DNA of 64,000 nt, taken from the NCBI RefSeq assembly GCF_001039355.2, contig NW_019773548.1:317647-381646 (forward strand), given 5' to 3'. The position numbers and the translations under genes were made by a program. This document shows, piece after piece, positions 35,301 through 47,195 of this stretch (position 1 is the stretch's first letter; each line of letters begins with the position of its first letter). Source of the stretch: Lingula anatina (lineage: Eukaryota; Brachiopoda; Lingulata; Lingulida; Lingulidae). Under the pieces are notes generated by a model. That model saw only the letters and a list, made by a program, of their open reading frames with translations, was not told the origin of the DNA and made no database searches.

Positions 35301-37058
35301 GAATTTCTATTATTTATCCTGTTACGGATTCGCTCTATTATTTTATATAAAATGTGACTTAATGAAGTAGTTGAGGCAACACGTCAGCTTGTCTCTTTCT
35401 TCGTTATTTCTAAACAATATTCTATTTTCACACAGGTCGCGATGATGGAAATTTGTGTACGGAGCATCTTTTAACTTTTTGAGACGGGGTGATTTGTTGA
35501 TCATGCTGATGTACGATGCTCATGCATGTTTATCAAATTCAATTTTTGACCACAGAACACTTCATATTGAATTAAATAACTGATACTAAATTAAACTAGC
35601 AGTTTTCTTGCAACACTTAAAACATGATCAGCTGCGCCTGCCAAGCTAGTGAACATAAGGATAGGTGGCCACGGGAGTGGCACGCGTTAGCATGGATTCT
35701 AGCATCTTAAAGCTATAATCATATCGCCGCAACAAACAATGGACACCTTCTGGCTGATGTATCCTGCTGTTAATTACACCTAGACACAGCGGATTGTCGC
35801 GCTCGCGCTGGACCACAGAAACAGGCGTCGTGGGGTTCAGTCGTCTAAGGTATTGTGTGTTATTACGTCTAAACTATTGTGTTTTTGCGTTCGAATTTTA
35901 AAGGGATTAGACTGCTTTCCATTGTTTGTCCGCCCCCTTCTATTCACAGGATAGGGATTAAAACATTCTGACGCTTTTAAAACGTCGTACAACGGAAACT
36001 AAATTTTTACTACTACTGTAACTCTAGCAACTAAAAGCATACTGGGTGTGTGTTGGGCAAAACTTTGCCTGGGGTGCTTCCATATTTGGAAGCTACATGT
36101 CTCGAACGTCACAGATCTGTCCCGCCTGGAGCTGCCGTTTCTGCCTTGCGCTGACGTCATCTCGTGTAGACGAGACAAAGAAGCAAAGTGGGTGACGCGG
36201 AGCTTGAAGTCTGAACTAAAAATATCTTGCAATCGAAAGTCAGTGATACAACACAAGTACTTTTCTGCTTTAAAAACTGATTTTGGTGTAGCCATTGCGC
36301 AGTCCTTATAGAGGCATCGGACATACAGTGTAGCTGTCAAACTTGGCATAGGGCAAGCACGTGTATTGTGTTTATATCTTCAGTAGCAAATTTTTTTTTT
36401 AATTTTCTTTTTTTTTGATAAGCAGAAAGATACAAAAATCATCTAGTATATCTTTTTCTTTTGAAAAGATAGTATTGATCTTTCAAATATCATCTTCAAT
36501 GCAGTTAACAAAATTAAATAAAGCAAAATTAAATAGGCTTTACGTTTCATTTTGGACAAATGACATTCCACTGCAGATTAACTGGTGTTCGCCAGGGGCA
36601 CTGTATTGTGCTACCCCATAAGGAATGAATAGTGAGCAAGTTGGCTTTATAGTGCCCTGACGCTCAGGGCAAAGCGCCCGTGAGCAGGCCCCGAACCCAA
36701 CACCAAGGGGGCGATGGTCGGTTTCGCATCGAAGGCCTGTTGTTCCGAACCCCCTTCAAATTATCCTGCATCTGTCCCTGGATGGGATAGCAGGCATTAT
36801 TAATGCACGGGCCCACGGACAGGCAGGATTACATGAACCCCGACTTTTGTCCCCAAAGCGAGGGGATAATACTTATAATAATTATTTTCAGTTCTCTCGT
36901 TAAGTCACTCTCTTGTTTACTGATTATATTTACAAAATGCCAGTTTATAAGTAAGAAGTATCCAAACGGCATTAATATTTGAGAGTGATATAATATTGTA
37001 CCTACCACAGCCATACTGACGCCAGGATGACGATAACAGCCACTAGATACAGCCACAT
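27256..37058 (-). CDS. Cytochrome P450, CYP3-like, first five exons only
   Basis: Exon 1 (37006-37058) starts MWLYLVAVIVILASVWL, an ER signal anchor. Exon 2 (28596-28686) has YCVFKKMGINGPPP and FGNLSEI, the hinge and proline-rich motif of microsomal P450s. Exon 3 (27999-28031) reads KWEQMYGKTYG. Exon 4 (27503-27599) reads SPSILTSDVDFLREVFVKQF. Exon 5 (27256-27375) has the helix-C block LLAKGKRWKRLR and NPSFSTLKMKQ. Splice sites are GT-AG. Exons 1-2 and 3-5 join in phase, but 2-3 requires an alternative GT two bases further, and a few residues seem missing there. About 130 residues are covered. The I-helix, ExxR and heme-Cys regions were not found, so the gene is truncated or continues elsewhere. 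As a family, these enzymes oxidise lipophilic substrates with NADPH-P450 reductase at the ER. Intron 1 is 8.3 kb and carries a MITE. Confidence 0.85.
28937..29113. mobile_element. MITE family B, partial inverted copy
   Basis: One end (AAAGTCATAATAACTCTT) is followed by the family's internal words in reverse order: TTGGAGTAAACGGTAATTTT, CTTACCAATGGT and AAAATCTCTTAAGAG. The other end is missing. It lies inside P450 intron 1. Confidence 0.8.
29160..33300. other. P450 intron 1 sequence without recognisable genes
   Basis: About 4 kb contain poly-C (near 31050) and poly-T/poly-G (near 31405-31446) runs and otherwise unique AT-rich DNA. The two overlapping frames near 29265-29514 mirror each other on opposite strands and have no motif. 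I see no exon, RNA gene or repeat family here. Confidence 0.6.
33312..33625. mobile_element. MITE family A, copy 3
   Basis: It runs from TCCCGCACGAAAATGCAGTA to CTACTGCGTTGTCCTGCGGG. It carries a short internal tandem duplication, with GTTTGCAGTATGATTGCAGT present twice, which also occurs in the fragment at 19611-19691. The two therefore probably share a recent source copy. Confidence 0.9.
33640..36040. other. No recognisable gene; (ATTT)n near 35247-35300
   Basis: This is the remaining P450 intron 1 sequence. The only clear structure is the ATTT microsatellite. Two related phrases (GCAACGTGCAACA-GTGGGA near 34480 and GCCAACGTGCAACAGG near 33020, each followed by a CTATTGTTAAACGCG block) hint at an old local duplication of about 1.5 kb. 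Confidence 0.55.
36050..36672. repeat. Dispersed repeat family C, copy 2
   Basis: This is the partner of 18630-19225. It carries an extra segment around 36290-36330 and a T-rich run near 36390. The 116-codon minus-strand frame over it is not conserved in copy 1 and is not called. Confidence 0.8.
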
Positions 37059-37149
37059 TGTGAGCAGTCTGTAAACGGATAGTTAAATATTAAATCTATA
37101 GTTAAATATTAAATACTATGTTTGCAGGATACCCATTTTGATAGCCATG

Positions 37150-40100
37150 AAGAAAAAAGGATTATATCAGAATAGGGTTACAAAGCATATTTTAATTTCT
37201 TTTCTACTAACTCTCGGGGTGTTGCAATTTTAATAAATAATAATTTTGAATTCAAGTACCTTAAAGAATTTAAAACGAATGATGGCAACCTTATAGCTCT
37301 TGATGTAAATATAGAAAAAAAAAAAAAAAATAGATTCACATTAATCAACATTTATGGCCCGAACAGGGATACTCCAGACTGTTATGAACAGGTACGAGAT
37401 ATAATAATAGACTTCAATAATGAAAAATTTTTGATCTGTGGTGACATTATAACCTTACTTTAAACCCTGATCTAGTCACAGAACATTATGCAAATGTGAA
37501 TAACCCTAGAGCTAGGCAAAAACTACTTGAAATTATGAATGACCTAAATATAATTGACTATTTCAGAATTATCTATCCTGACGAGATTCACGTGGAGAAG
37601 AAGGAATCCCAGAAGGCAGGCTAGACTAGATTTCTTTTTAATTGCAGATTACCTTCAAAATTCAGTTTCTAATATTTTTATTAATGCATCATACCGATCT
37701 GATCATTCACCCGTAATTTTAGAATTAAAGCTTAATATATTTATTAAGGGCAAATGCACTTGGGTACTTAACAGTTCCCTCTTGAAAGATGAGGAATATG
37801 TGAGTAAAGTGAAGGATATAATTAAGAGAAGAAAAGTACAATATGCAATTCCAGTGTACGCTGAAGAAAAAATTCCAGAAATTCCAAACGAACAAATATA
37901 TTCACGATTGATGACTCCTTATTTTTAGAAATGCTTTTAATGGAAATTAAAGGAATGACAATTCCCCACTCCTCTTTCAAGAAAAAACAAAGGGATAGGC
38001 AAGAATTAGAACTAGAAAGTGAAATTAATTTAATGGAAATGAATCACCCAAATGAAAATTCTTTGGACGAACTTGAGGCTAAGAGGGATGCGTTGAAAAA
38101 TATCAGACAAGAAAAACTAAAAGGAGTCCTCGTCCGATCAAAATGCAGATGGATTGAGGAAGGAGAGAAGCTTACAAAACATTTCTGTTCACTTGAATCC
38201 AGAAATTATGTCAATAGAACTATTCAGAATTTAGAACTACCAGACGGAACAACAATATACGATTAACAACTTATACTAAACGAAGCAAAGTCATTTTACG
38301 AACGCCTCTACTCGTCAAAATCTAATCAATTAGAAGACGTAGAACTAGAATTAATTTTTGCAAATTTAGATATCCCCAAATTAAGCGATCGTGATAAGGA
38401 ATATTTACAAACCGAAATTACCTCAAATGAACTTTTGAAGGCGCTGAAAAAATTAAAAATAACAAATCGCCTGGATCTGATGGCTTTACTGCAGAGTTTT
38501 AGAATTATTTTTGGAATGATTTACTTTCTAATTAGAGCAGTTAAAAAATGATGGATAGTCAAAATCTTGGGATTATAACCTGTATTCCAAAAGCCGATAA
38601 AATCAGAAAATTTAATTTAAAAAATGGAGGCCTATAACCCTTTTAAATGTTATTTACAAAATGATCTCGGGCTGTATAGCGGAAAGAATGAAACTCTCTC
38701 TTGATGAAATTATTTCTAATTCTCAGTCCGGGTTTATTGCCGGAAGATATATTGGGGAAAATACAAGATTGATTTATGATATAATGCATATCGCAGAAAA
38801 GCAAAATATTCCTGCTTTACTCATTCTCATCAATTTTGAAAAGGCCTTTGATTCTGTAGATTGGGGCTTCATTGATAGAGTTTTACACTTTTAAAATTTT
38901 GGGGAAACGATAAAAAAAGTGGTTCCATATCCTTAATTACGATAGCAAGGCCTCTATTACACAAAACGACTACTTGTCGAAGCCTTTCAAGATTTCGAGG
39001 GACTGTCGTCAGGGGGACCCTTTGTCTCCCTATATCTTTCTCCTTTGTGCCGAGATCCTCGCAATCATGATAAAGAATAACAAAGTTATTTGCGGAATAA
39101 AACTTGGTGACACCGAATTTAAAATAATCCAGTATGCTGATGACACCACCCTTATATTAGATGGTAATAGGTCTTCTTTCTCAGAATCTTTCCGTACACT
39201 AGATTATTTCTCAAAAATTTCAGGTCTCCATATCAACAACAGTAAGACTAAACCAGTGTGGATTGGGTCAAGAAAATATAGTCGGGAAGTTTTTCACCAC
39301 GTTAGATGGAAACTTGATTGGGGTTCGACTCAATTTAATCTCTTAGGTATAGAATTCTTGGTAAATTTAAACGATATGGTCACTTTAAACTTTGAGAAAC
39401 ATATCCCGAGATAGAGGGTATGATTCGGCATTGGAATAGAAGAATACTAACCCCTATTGATAGAATTACTACCGTAAAAACCCTTATCATTCCAATGCTG
39501 AACCATCTTTTCATTTTTCTTCCAAATCCAGATCCAGTATTCATCAAAAAATTAAATTCCCTTTTTTTTCCAATTCATTTGGGGTAGCAAGATTGATAAG
39601 GTAAGGAGAGGTCAAATAGTAAAAGATTATGAATATTGTGGTCTAAAATGACAGATTTAAGTAAATTCATACGGCATTAAAATGTACATGTATAAGAAGA
39701 CTATACCTTAAAAATAACGTATATAACACTATTCTCCAGAGCACCTTTGATTTACAATCTATTTGGAATATTTTTGAATATGGAAATGATTATTTAGATA
39801 TACTCTTACGCAATTGCAAAAATAGTTTTTGGAGAGATGTCATTATCTCCTGGAAAGATGTAACATACGGTATAGAAGATATGAATAGCAATATTGCTCT
39901 TGAACCTCTGTGGTATAATAGTAAAGTAAAATTGGGTGGGGTATCAATATTTGATAATGAATGGTACAGTAAGGGTTTAAGAATAATTGGCGATCTTTTC
40001 AACGAAGGGAAATTTTTAACCACAGCTGAACTGGAAAGGAATTTTGGACTTCATAGAATATGGGATCTAAAATATTTTGGAATACGTAACAGTTTAAAAT

Positions 40101-41119
40101 GTAGGTTAAAAGAAAAGAACAATGAAGAAATTTTTGAATAAATTTTATTTCCTTATATTCCTCAGCCGGTTCAGCTACTTATAAAGAGTCGAAATGGGTG
40201 TAAATAATTATTTCAGGTTCTCATGAGTGAAACTCGTGAAAACTTGGTAGACGAAAGGAAATGGAACCTAAATCTAAATATAAATATCACTTGGAAGAAT
40301 GTCTACGAGAATTGTTTTTATGTTACGCGAGAAACAAAACTTCAGTGGTTCCAATATAGAATAATTTTTAGAATCTTACCAGTTAGGTCATACTTGAAAA
40401 GAATCGGTATTGAGGTGTCAGAAAAGTGCTTTATCTGTGGAGCGGAGAGGGAAGATTTGCAACATGTATTTTTGAATTTACTTTAAAGTGTCATGTTACT
40501 TTTTCGCTACTTCCTTCTATGTAAAATGTTTGTATTGTGTAATGTGCAGCATCACCTGTATTATATTGTATTATACGTAGTCTGGCTATCTACATAAATT
40601 TCATGTTTACTTAATGTATAGTGAATGTCATGTGTGTGTGCTTGTGTGTGTCTTTGCATATGTATTTTGCTTGTCTTTTTGTGAATAAAAAAAATATTAA
40701 ATCGGTTACCAATATATTATGTTACGCGAGAAACAAAACTTCAGTGGTTCCAATATAGAATAATTTTTAGAATCTTACCAGTTAGGTCATACTTGAAAAG
40801 AATCGGTATTGAAGTGTCAGAAAAGTGCTTTATCTGTGGAGCGGAGAGGGAAGATTTGCAACATGTATTTTTAAATTTACTTTACAGTGTCATGTTACTT
40901 TTTCGCTACTTCCTTCTATGTAAAATGTTTGTATTGTGTAATGTGCAGCATCACCTGTATTATATTGTATTATACGTAGTCTGGCTATCTACATAAATTT
41001 CATGTTTACTTAATGTATAGTGAATGTCATGTGTGTGTGCTTGTGTGTGTCTTTGCATATGTATTTTGCTTGTCTTTTTGTGAATAAAAAAAAATATTAA
41101 ATCGGTTACCAATATATTT
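37150..41119 (+). pseudogene. L1/Tx1-like LINE, 5'-truncated and frameshifted
   Basis: The order of domains is clear: the APE-type endonuclease C-terminal half (LINIYGPNRDTPD, then SDHSPVILELK near 37700), a connector, reverse transcriptase (SQSGFIAGRYIGENTR near 38720, CRQGDPLSPYIF near 39010, the YADD catalytic box near 39134) and a zf-RVT cysteine motif (KCFICGAEREDLQHVFLNL near 40430). Stops and frame changes occur at about 37930, 38265, 38894, 39414 and 40141. The 5' end is missing: the element begins inside the endonuclease, only about 90 bp upstream of the P450 start codon and in the opposite orientation. It ends in an A-rich tail. Confidence 0.93.
40321..41119 (+). repeat. Tandem duplication of the LINE 3' end (two 399-400 bp copies)
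   Basis: The segment from TGTTACGCGAGAAACAAAAC through the cysteine motif and 3' UTR to GGTTACCAATATATT occurs at 40321 and again at 40720. There are only a few substitutions and a one-base difference in the A run. The second copy starts exactly where the first ends. Confidence 0.95.
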
Positions 41120-41129
41120 AGCCTAATTT

Positions 41130-41960
41130 GCAATTTGCCAGTCGATGTGTTTTCCGTCTATTGACATCTGGGTCAGGTTTTATCAAGGCCGTATAGGCTT
41201 TTCAGTGGATAACACTATCCATGGTATACATCTCTTATTCTCTGGATAGTTATCCTCTGTATAAATTTGTGTTTCACAAAGGCTGGATAAACAGCATGAT
41301 AGTAATCCAGTGGATAAAAGATTATCCAATACCCTATTTGGAAAAAATACATTCCCATCATGCAATTGGTTGCTATAAACATTGTTAAAGCCATGATAGT
41401 TGCTAACGAAAAATGATCTATACCATATTTGGAAAATAAATTGCCCAAATTAAACAATATTTCAAGATGGTACATTCATTAAAATAATAGAAATAATATC
41501 TACAGGATATTTTAGTGTCAGTGTCAAAACAGACCACATTGCATTAGTTGTGCCTCATGCAATGTTTACAATTTGCAGTGGAAGGGCAAGGTCGTGAGAT
41601 ACTTTCTAATAAAATGGCTGACTAGACACGTTTGGCAGATACTGTCAAAAGCAATGTGCAGTTTTTTCGTCGATTACAAAGGTGTGTTTTAGTAAACTAA
41701 AAGATAATTGGCCTCTCACGGAGATTGCATGGGTTCTGTTCGGAGCGGGAGCGATGTCAGTGTAACAGACCGATAGCTCTGGGTTGATGTTGTTTTATTA
41801 TTATACAAATATATGCAAGAGCAACATAAACAAATTAATTTAAAACAATCACATTAACACACTTTGCACAAAGACGACAGACATGGAGGACAGAACAAAG
41901 AAATAAAAATATAAGAATGCCAAAAACACCATAAAAATTAATACATAAATTTAGAAATGT
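41130..41960. other. No recognisable gene; possible inverted-repeat edge
   Basis: Words such as GTGGATAACACTATCC and GATTATCC near 41200-41340 resemble, partly inverted, the GGATAGAGCTATCC block near 43320-43385. A larger decayed element may span 41170-43410, with the TAA-flanked element inside it. The match is too weak to draw termini. Confidence 0.35.
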
Positions 41961-41970
41961 ATAAATTTAA

Positions 41971-42883
41971 AGCCTCGGTCACAACCGGACGCACGAATTC
42001 CAGGATCGTACGTCCCCTGCGATTTTTGGGTGTTGCGAAGGCCGTGGAGGTCGTAGAGGTAGAGGAAAGTCTGCCTTGCGTATCGCAAGGGCCACATGAG
42101 TTGTCCTTTCAAGGAGGGACGCTAATTGCAAGGAGCGATGGCCGTAGAAATTGTACTAATTTCTTGAGTATGTCTTGCTTCCTATGTACGTGGCACACAC
42201 TCACCACTTACGAAGGAAATGCAACGCACGGCGGAAGTAGTGCCATTTTGCGTCAGTTTTGCTTCACACTTGCCTCACTTGTTTGTGGTGAAATACTGAC
42301 GGCGTACGTCAGTTTTACTTCCTGTTCTCCTCTTTTTTCTTCTTCCTTCTCCCTTTTTTCTACTATGTAAGCTTCTTTCTCTTGCCTTTTGGAGGCATAT
42401 TAGAAACTAAATTGAGCAAAAATTTGAAAATTTTGAAAATTGTTGTACACGTTACACAGTCGACGTTCATTGTAAAGATACGAGCGTGCGTCGTGAGCAC
42501 GCTTTTTATACACCAGGCGTTTGGGTGATGCACGTGCGACGCATTCCCGGTGTGCTATCGACTTTGTTCGTTAGTTGCGAGGGCGTGCGCCTTACTCAAC
42601 ACGCAAATGGCACTTGCTTCTGTATTGCTTGCGACGTGAGTCTTTGAAAACGCGCATCTCTCTTGCTAACTCCGTTCGAGGGGAGCAAGTTACACTTGCG
42701 GCCTAGCTGTTCGCAGGCTATTCGTAGAATCTTTTGACATCTTCTACATCTTTCGTATGTACTTACGGGCTGTCTGCGAACTCGAAATTTCGTAAGAAGG
42801 ACTTGCGGGGGACGTGAGATTCTACGCAAATTTTGGACGCAAACAGCCCGTAAGAGCCCATACCGCCGGTTGAGACCGAGGCT
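41971..42883. mobile_element. PIF/Harbinger-like non-autonomous element, TAA duplication
   Basis: The ends are AGCCTCGGTCACAACCGG and the inverted CCGGTTGAGACCGAGGCT, and each is flanked by TAA. A three-base TWA duplication with inverted termini is the PIF/Harbinger pattern. The interior is rich in CGTACG/TTGCGA-type words, and subterminal blocks (CGTCCCCTGCGA and its inverted relative near 42810) pair as well. It has no transposase. Confidence 0.8.
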
Positions 42884-42889
42884 TAAACT

Positions 42890-43724
42890 GTGAATTGGTC
42901 CTTTATATAAATAGTAAAACTTATCTGCAAGAGCACTGCATAACTATAACAATTATTCAGCCTGCATCTCCGTCCGACTTTCAGGTGCAAATAAAATTTT
43001 ATCAGGCGCGGTCTCTCAACCCGTGACATCTACGTACACAAGACGAACATACACGACACACACCGAACTCAATCACAACAAACACAGCAAACCTTACATA
43101 ACGTTGATATATATTATATAATCAATATATGTTATTTAATTAATTGATTCAGTACCACTCAGTACATCAAAGCCAACCACACTTCCTCTCAAATTCTCTC
43201 TCTAATCATTCTGCGAAATCTCATAGAATTTACTGCCAAACCAAGCAGGTTCGCCATTTTTCATGATTTAACAGCATGATAGCAGATTGGACATGGCTAT
43301 CTACTGTTATTGAAACGCACTATCCTCTTGATAGCTCTATACAGAGGACAGTAGTCATTTTATCCATAGGATAGAGCTATCCAGTCTTAATGAAACCGGC
43401 CCTGGTCTATAAATATGTTGGTAATCTTATAGCCTTCAAACTCTAGTGTGATCTGACATAAATTTTGAAGTCCTTTCTCTTTCCAGGGCCGTAAGTATCT
43501 ATGACTTATTCTGCCAGAGCTGAAGTATTACGCACTATATTGTGGCCTAACTGTATTACATATTCATAAAATGACACAATATTCATATACATGTAATATA
43601 GAGCAGTATGTAATAGCTCAATATTGTCACTAATGCGTCTGTTTTGTGCAGCAATTTAACTCTCGCTAGATATCAATAAAAAGCTAAACTAAATTAGACG
43701 TCACAGTTAACTGATAAGAAGTCC

Positions 43725-43785
<61 letters not shown>

Positions 43786-44430
43786 AAATCCATGCATGAA
43801 CAGCAGTTGTCGCACATACCTGTTTTTTCTTAGACCAGTTTACAGACTCAAGTAAATATACTTACTAAAACTCCTCAACGTGCAAACGAGTTTTATATGA
43901 GCTACTTGTTAATTTCGCCCAACAATAGGCCAAGACAAACTGTATGCATAAACCATGAGTCAAAACGTCCTCATACCTCACATCAACTTCACATGAGTTG
44001 ACACATCGAGCTGAGTATGTCTCCAAAATGTTTTCCTTTACGTCTTACTTAATGTTACATTGAATCCATAATTAGACAAATAAAACCCATTAACGAAATA
44101 AAGACAGCAAGGAGAAAAGGGGATATGCTACTTACCTGTGGTGCTTAAATGATTTTTCTTTAATTTGAATGCGTCTCCAGTTGAGAAGAAGAGGAATGTC
44201 TTAATAAACTGTGGGGCTGGCGTAAAGAGGGGATTAGCTGTAGACATTGGAGTACTTTGTTGTTTATGAACATTGTTGTTGTGGTGGTGGGGCGGGGGTT
44301 ATAAGGGGGTTAGACAGGGACATGTGGGTTAGACCTATTTACATCTTTATTTTGATCACTTCACTCTACTTGGTTGCAGAGATTCTTTTAATGTGTAGAA
44401 TCCGTATTGCATTAAAGGGAACTTTGTCTT
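42890..44430. other. No recognisable gene; (AT)n at 43727-43780
   Basis: AT-rich DNA with one dinucleotide array. No splice-bounded frame or repeat partner was recognised apart from the weak GGATAG block noted for 41.2 kb. Confidence 0.55.
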
Positions 44431-44449
44431 TGTAACCCCAAAAATTCAA

Positions 44450-45125
44450 GTGTGGCTTATGAAATGTAGATATCCAGTATTACAAATGAAGCTGTTTGAT
44501 AGAACTGTAAAACCGATTTTACTATATGATACTGAGGTGTGGGCTCAGGAAATTCTAAATCACTGAACCTAATTAATAAGATGAATAACAAATTGAGCAA
44601 ATTCACTTAAAATGTGCAAATGGTACCATTGGACTAAAGCAGTGGCGACATTTAGACAGAATTGGGGAATGCAACATTGGAATGAAACATCTGAGCTAGA
44701 AAAGGAAATAAATCTAAAAAGTGAAGGTCTCTTTTGAAAAGATTTGTGCATGGAAAAATACAATAAACTGCTCACTTATTAAATACTAAAAAACTCATAC
44801 GATCTCGAAAATTACTCAAAAATTAGTGCCACAAGCTAACACACACACAAACACGCACACACAAAAAAAATGCATTGCCAAAATGAGAATAAGTGGCTAT
44901 GAGCTGGCAATAGAGAAAGGCAGGCACATGAGAATCCCTCTGGAAGAAAGAACCTGCAAACATTGTAAAACAGAACTAGAGTACGAGAATCATTTCTTCA
45001 GTACATGCAGCAAGTACATGTACCAAACAGAGCAACAAAGCGTGCTCAATTCCTTCCCAAAACTTGTGGGCGAATTAACCGCCTTTCTGTTAGAGAGGTT
45101 ATTAAACGTATGTCGCTGGCTCTGA
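44450..45125 (+). pseudogene. LINE fragment, RT C-terminus and Cys motif
   Basis: The first part reads KLFDRTVKPILLYDTEVWAQ, the thumb-region motif found after the RT palm in several LINE groups. The last part (44880-45125) reads MRISGYELAIEKGRHMRIPL, then ERTCKHCKTELEYENHFFST, a CxxC...HxxxxC knuckle. Stops and indels separate them. Only this C-terminal tail is present. Confidence 0.8.
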
Positions 45126-45210
45126 AAAACAATTAGATCAAGGTTCCTGGTATGTTGATAAACGAATGTCCACTTTTTTCTGAAATTGTTGTAGCAGTGG
45201 GAGAATTGTA

Positions 45211-45242
<32 letters not shown>

Positions 45243-45252
45243 GGGGGGGGGG
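45211..45252. repeat. (GT)n followed by poly-G
   Basis: About 15 GT units are followed by a run of about ten G residues. Confidence 0.95.
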
Positions 45253-45259
45253 GTTGCAG

Positions 45260-46080
45260 GGTAGTACAAGTCATGTCTGCTAGGCACGTATGCAGTGTTT
45301 CTGAAACTGCAGGCTGCAAGCCTGTGTTAGAAGGCAACTATTTCCCTTGGAATTTCACAGTCAAATATTTCACTGATATAGTCAAATGTTGGTTGATTGT
45401 GAGAGAAAGAGAGACATTTAGAGATATATTTCAACTGCTAAAGCCGAGACGAAATCCAAGTTGCTTTTCTAATCTGCTACTGGTCTTGTGGACCTTGCCC
45501 CGCGGAAGGTCAGACCGCTTCCTTCTTCTACATGCTGTTTATCCCTCACAAATGGCAATCATTTGACAGGTGAAAAATATCGTGAATATCCATTCGTTTT
45601 TCATGTACAAGACTCGTCGATTCGTTAGGCCTTCTCAAATGAAATGTTTAAACTTTTTCCACGTGAGTTCATGTGTGTGATACGTTGCAGGTTACTTCTG
45701 TTCACCTGAAATAGACGAACAAGCTGTCTCCCAGGACATTGGTAAACACTAATAACTGCAAAATAATTCCAGATACCCTGCTTCGCTTAATCCAAGCATT
45801 TAAACAAATAGCGTGCTACTAGACTTGGAGCAAGCATACTTATCAATGATTTTGTGATATTGTAGCTGTACAACCAACACCTAATACCATCAACCCCGTC
45901 GTACATTTAAAGTTACAGCTGGGATGTAGTCAGCGCAAGAGAGAAGGTGGAAAAATAGAACAAAAAAAACGAAGACAATGTAAACTACATTAACCCCAAA
46001 AAACAAACAAAAATAGCCGGCATAATAGGGGCCTACTCTACACCCATAGCCTCATTCCTAGTTTCTCCTACTGAGTAAAT
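45260..46080. other. No recognisable gene
   Basis: A 97-codon plus-strand frame (45273-45566) has no motif, no splice context and no paralogue in the window. I cannot support it as a gene. Confidence 0.5.
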
Positions 46081-46082
46081 AT

Positions 46083-46333
46083 CAGTGGCGGATTTAGTGG
46101 TGGTGGTGGTGGTGGGGGGGGGGGGGGTTTTGGGAGGGGGTTGCAGGGGGCTCCCACCTTCGTTTTCTTAAAAAAAATCACTCCAATGGTCCCCTCTTGA
46201 AATAAAATTTTGACTAGCTGAATCATTGTTCTAATCAGTGCCAAATGGCACTGTTCGCCCTCTGGAATACAAAAACCTCACGTCACTGGGGACAGACCCC
46301 CCCCTTTCAAATAGTCCTGGATCTGCCCCTGAA
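46083..46333. mobile_element. hAT-MITE-like element
   Basis: It starts CAGTGGCGGATTTAG and ends with the inverted-type CCTGGATCTGCCCCTG. AATAT-like bases stand outside both ends. The interior has GGT/G-rich tracts. Termini of the CAGNGGCGGATC type are characteristic of hAT-derived MITEs. Confidence 0.65.
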
Positions 46334-47025
46334 TATTTTGCTTGAATACATTGAGCTATCAACTCACGATTAAAGAAAGGAAGAACACATTCACGAAAAA
46401 TGCTGTTGCTACAGTTGAGACAGGTCATCACATTTTTGTTATCCAATCACAACTCAGTTAAAAATAGCGGCATGTCGAGCAGTGTGGAATTTCCCAACAG
46501 TAGGCCTACGTAGCACCTTGGGATTTTCAACCTTATTTTAATCACATCAATCAAATACATAGACACGTGAATCGAGGCAGGTTGTTGTTATTTACGATTC
46601 ATAGTTGGTTGGGTTTATATCGTGCACGGTCAAGAGTTAGAGGAGACGGAGGGAGGCTGTCTAGCTATTTGACCTTTGTCGTCACAAGTGTGGTGGAGAT
46701 ATACGTGGGTCCCACGGCCACAGGTGAAATAAGATTTAGGACAAGAGGAAGGGAATCGAACACCGACAGGTATATATTGTGTCCTTTTTTCACATCGAGC
46801 TATGGGGGTGGTAGGGGGTGAGGGTGCAGTTTTCTGTACCTCCCCAGTTTAAGAGAAAGAGAGAGAGAGAGAGAGATCTAGGTGACATTGGGACGTGGTA
46901 GTATAGGATAGCCTGCTTTTTTATTCGGTATAAGATACTGTAAAGTAATATTGATTTTGGCAGATATGTTGTTTGGCTGACCTCAGAGAAGGAGATATCA
47001 TATCTGCCATCCTGTTAGATGACAT

Positions 47026-47173
47026 GGGCCCCGTATCTCGAAGCATCACGTATTGCGAATCGCTATATCAAATACAGGCTGCAATGTATTATATGGGACG
47101 AGTATGGGCGAGTAATGGAATCGAGACGCTTGCGCACGTGCGCAACATAGCGAAGCTTTCGAGATACGGGGCC
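47026..47173. mobile_element. MITE family D, copy 2
   Basis: It starts GGGCCCCGTATCTCGAAGCA and ends AAGCTTTCGAGATACGGGGC. It is nearly identical in the middle to 25291-25439 (TATATGGGACGAGTATGGGC). Confidence 0.92.
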
Positions 47174-47195
47174 ATGGTTTCTGATTATACATCTT

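Noticed and set aside
41957-42370. 137-codon plus-strand frame
   Set aside because: It starts outside and runs into the TAA-flanked inverted-repeat element, with no transposase motif.
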